A stretch of 40,096 nt of DNA, taken from NCBI RefSeq assembly GCF_044373315.1, contig NZ_JBILQK010000032.1, positions 1-40,096 on the forward strand, in the 5' to 3' direction. The notes beneath the pieces are model-generated. The model did not search any database and was not told where the DNA came from. It was given only the letters and a program-made list of their open reading frames with translations. Position numbers and translations under genes: made by a program. Of the stretch, positions 39,459 to 40,096 are shown piece by piece. Position 1 is the stretch's first letter; every line of letters starts with the position of its first letter. The stretch is from JACDQM01 sp044373315 (GTDB lineage Bacteria; Pseudomonadota; Gammaproteobacteria; Burkholderiales; Burkholderiaceae_C).

Positions 39459-40096
39459 GTGCAGGACCTGGCGCATGAGACCTTGAAAACAGCCTCGCCC
39501 GAGACGGCCGCATCCAAACCTTGGCTGCAGTCCTACCCGCCAGGCGTCCCATTCGAGATTGACCCCGGCGAGTACAACTCGCTGGTCGAGCTTCTCGAGG
39601 AGTCGTTCCGCAAGCACGCCTCGCGTGACGCTGCCGTCTGTATGGACCAACGTCTGACCTTCGGCCAGATTGACAGCATGTCGCAGTCACTCGGCGCCTG
39701 GCTGCAGTCGCGTGGCCTTGAGCGTGGCGCCCGCGTCGCCATCATGATGCCCAACGTCCTGCAGTACATGGTGGCGATTGCAGCCATCTTGCGCGCTGGC
39801 TACACCGTGGTTAACGTGAACCCGCTCTACACCCCACGTGAGCTGGCGCATCAGCTCAAGGACTCCGGGGCGCAGGCCATCGTCATCCTTGAGAACTTCG
39901 CGATGACGCTTGAGGAGGTGATCGACCAGACCGATGTCAAGCATGTGGTGCTGGCTTCGCTTGGCGACCTGCTGGGCTGGTGGCGCGGGCCCATGATCAA
40001 CTTTGCGATCCGCCATCTGAAGAAGATGGTGCCGGAGTTCCGCCTGCCGACCGATCAGGGGCGCTGTGTCGTGCGCTTCAACCGGGCGCTGGAAGA
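39459..40096 (+). CDS. fadD: Long-chain acyl-CoA synthetase, 3' partial
   Basis: The frame is open from GTG 39459 to the right edge (212 codons plus two bases). The N-terminal region is of the FadD type: KPWLQSYPPGVPFEID, then SLVELLEESFRKHASRDAAVC, LTFGQIDSMSQSLGAWLQSRG, VAIMMPNVLQYMVAIAAILRAGYTVV and VNPLYTPRELAHQLKDSGA. The AMP-binding signature lies beyond the window. FadD activates fatty acids to acyl-CoA at the inner membrane for beta-oxidation. AAGGAG at 39448-39453 supports the GTG start. Its exact chain-length preference cannot be judged. Confidence 0.93.
   Translation, partial: MQDLAHETLKTASPETAASKPWLQSYPPGVPFEIDPGEYNSLVELLEESFRKHASRDAAVCMDQRLTFGQIDSMSQSLGAWLQSRGLERGARVAIMMPNVLQYMVAIAAILRAGYTVVNVNPLYTPRELAHQLKDSGAQAIVILENFAMTLEEVIDQTDVKHVVLASLGDLLGWWRGPMINFAIRHLKKMVPEFRLPTDQGRCVVRFNRALE

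Noticed and set aside
1..40096. Mobile elements, prophage, CRISPR, tRNA or rRNA
   Set aside because: No transposase, integrase, phage protein, spaced direct-repeat array or RNA gene was recognised by reading both strands.

Overview
The window looks like a chromosomal segment of a free-living, motile, high-GC betaproteobacterium of the order Burkholderiales, probably near the Roseateles/Paucibacter/Rubrivivax group. That placement is an inference from gene content, protein style and GC richness; no 16S gene is present. Coding is dense. I see no insertion sequence, prophage, tRNA, rRNA or CRISPR array. The first and last genes run off the window.

Layout. 1-3529: a partial STAS-domain protein, the HslVU protease and a potassium-channel-like protein. 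3526-6010: type III pantothenate kinase (coaX, minus strand) and a chemoreceptor with a well-matched flagellar sigma-28 promoter next to a nine-G tract. 5997-15435: a tightly packed minus-strand nitrate assimilation operon, in transcription order nrtA, nrtB, nrtD (ABC uptake), nirB, nirD (nitrite reductase), nasA (nitrate reductase) and cobA (siroheme precursor). nasT, an ANTAR antiterminator gene, lies just upstream in the same direction. 16542-19832: icmF, a fused B12-dependent acyl-CoA mutase, behind overlapping ACGT-cored palindromes. 19899-27953: accessory and metabolic genes (rhodanese, GST, DUF457 membrane protein, creA, amn, a GGDEF protein, a GNAT gene behind a sigma-54 promoter, and a PQQ-type sugar dehydrogenase lipoprotein). 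28103-31935: a sigma-70 promoter, a tandem glycine riboswitch and a dadA-type dehydrogenase, then an EF-G paralogue with altered GTPase motifs. 32069-34246: an exported SRPBCC protein divergent from a putative DNA-binding protein, a 440-base gene-free stretch and two small proteins. 34338-40096: HDOD protein, TPMT-type methyltransferase, an Lrp-type regulator divergent from hppD, a membrane-anchored lipase-like hydrolase, an FFLEELY-motif protein and the start of fadD.

The best regulatory story is the nitrate operon. A sigma-54 promoter (15581-15596) places the transcript start at about 15569. The RNA therefore opens with two hairpins that both carry six-base loops with A at position 1 and G at position 4, the signature of ANTAR-protein targets. 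The second hairpin lies inside the 5' arm of a perfect 13-pair terminator followed by a U-rich run. NasT would stabilise the hairpins, block the terminator and open the operon. The operon encodes uptake of nitrate, its reduction to nitrite and then ammonium, and a step of siroheme synthesis for NirB. No nasS nitrate sensor is next to nasT.

All functional calls come from reading motifs by eye; no database search was run. Promoter and operator calls are pattern matches.
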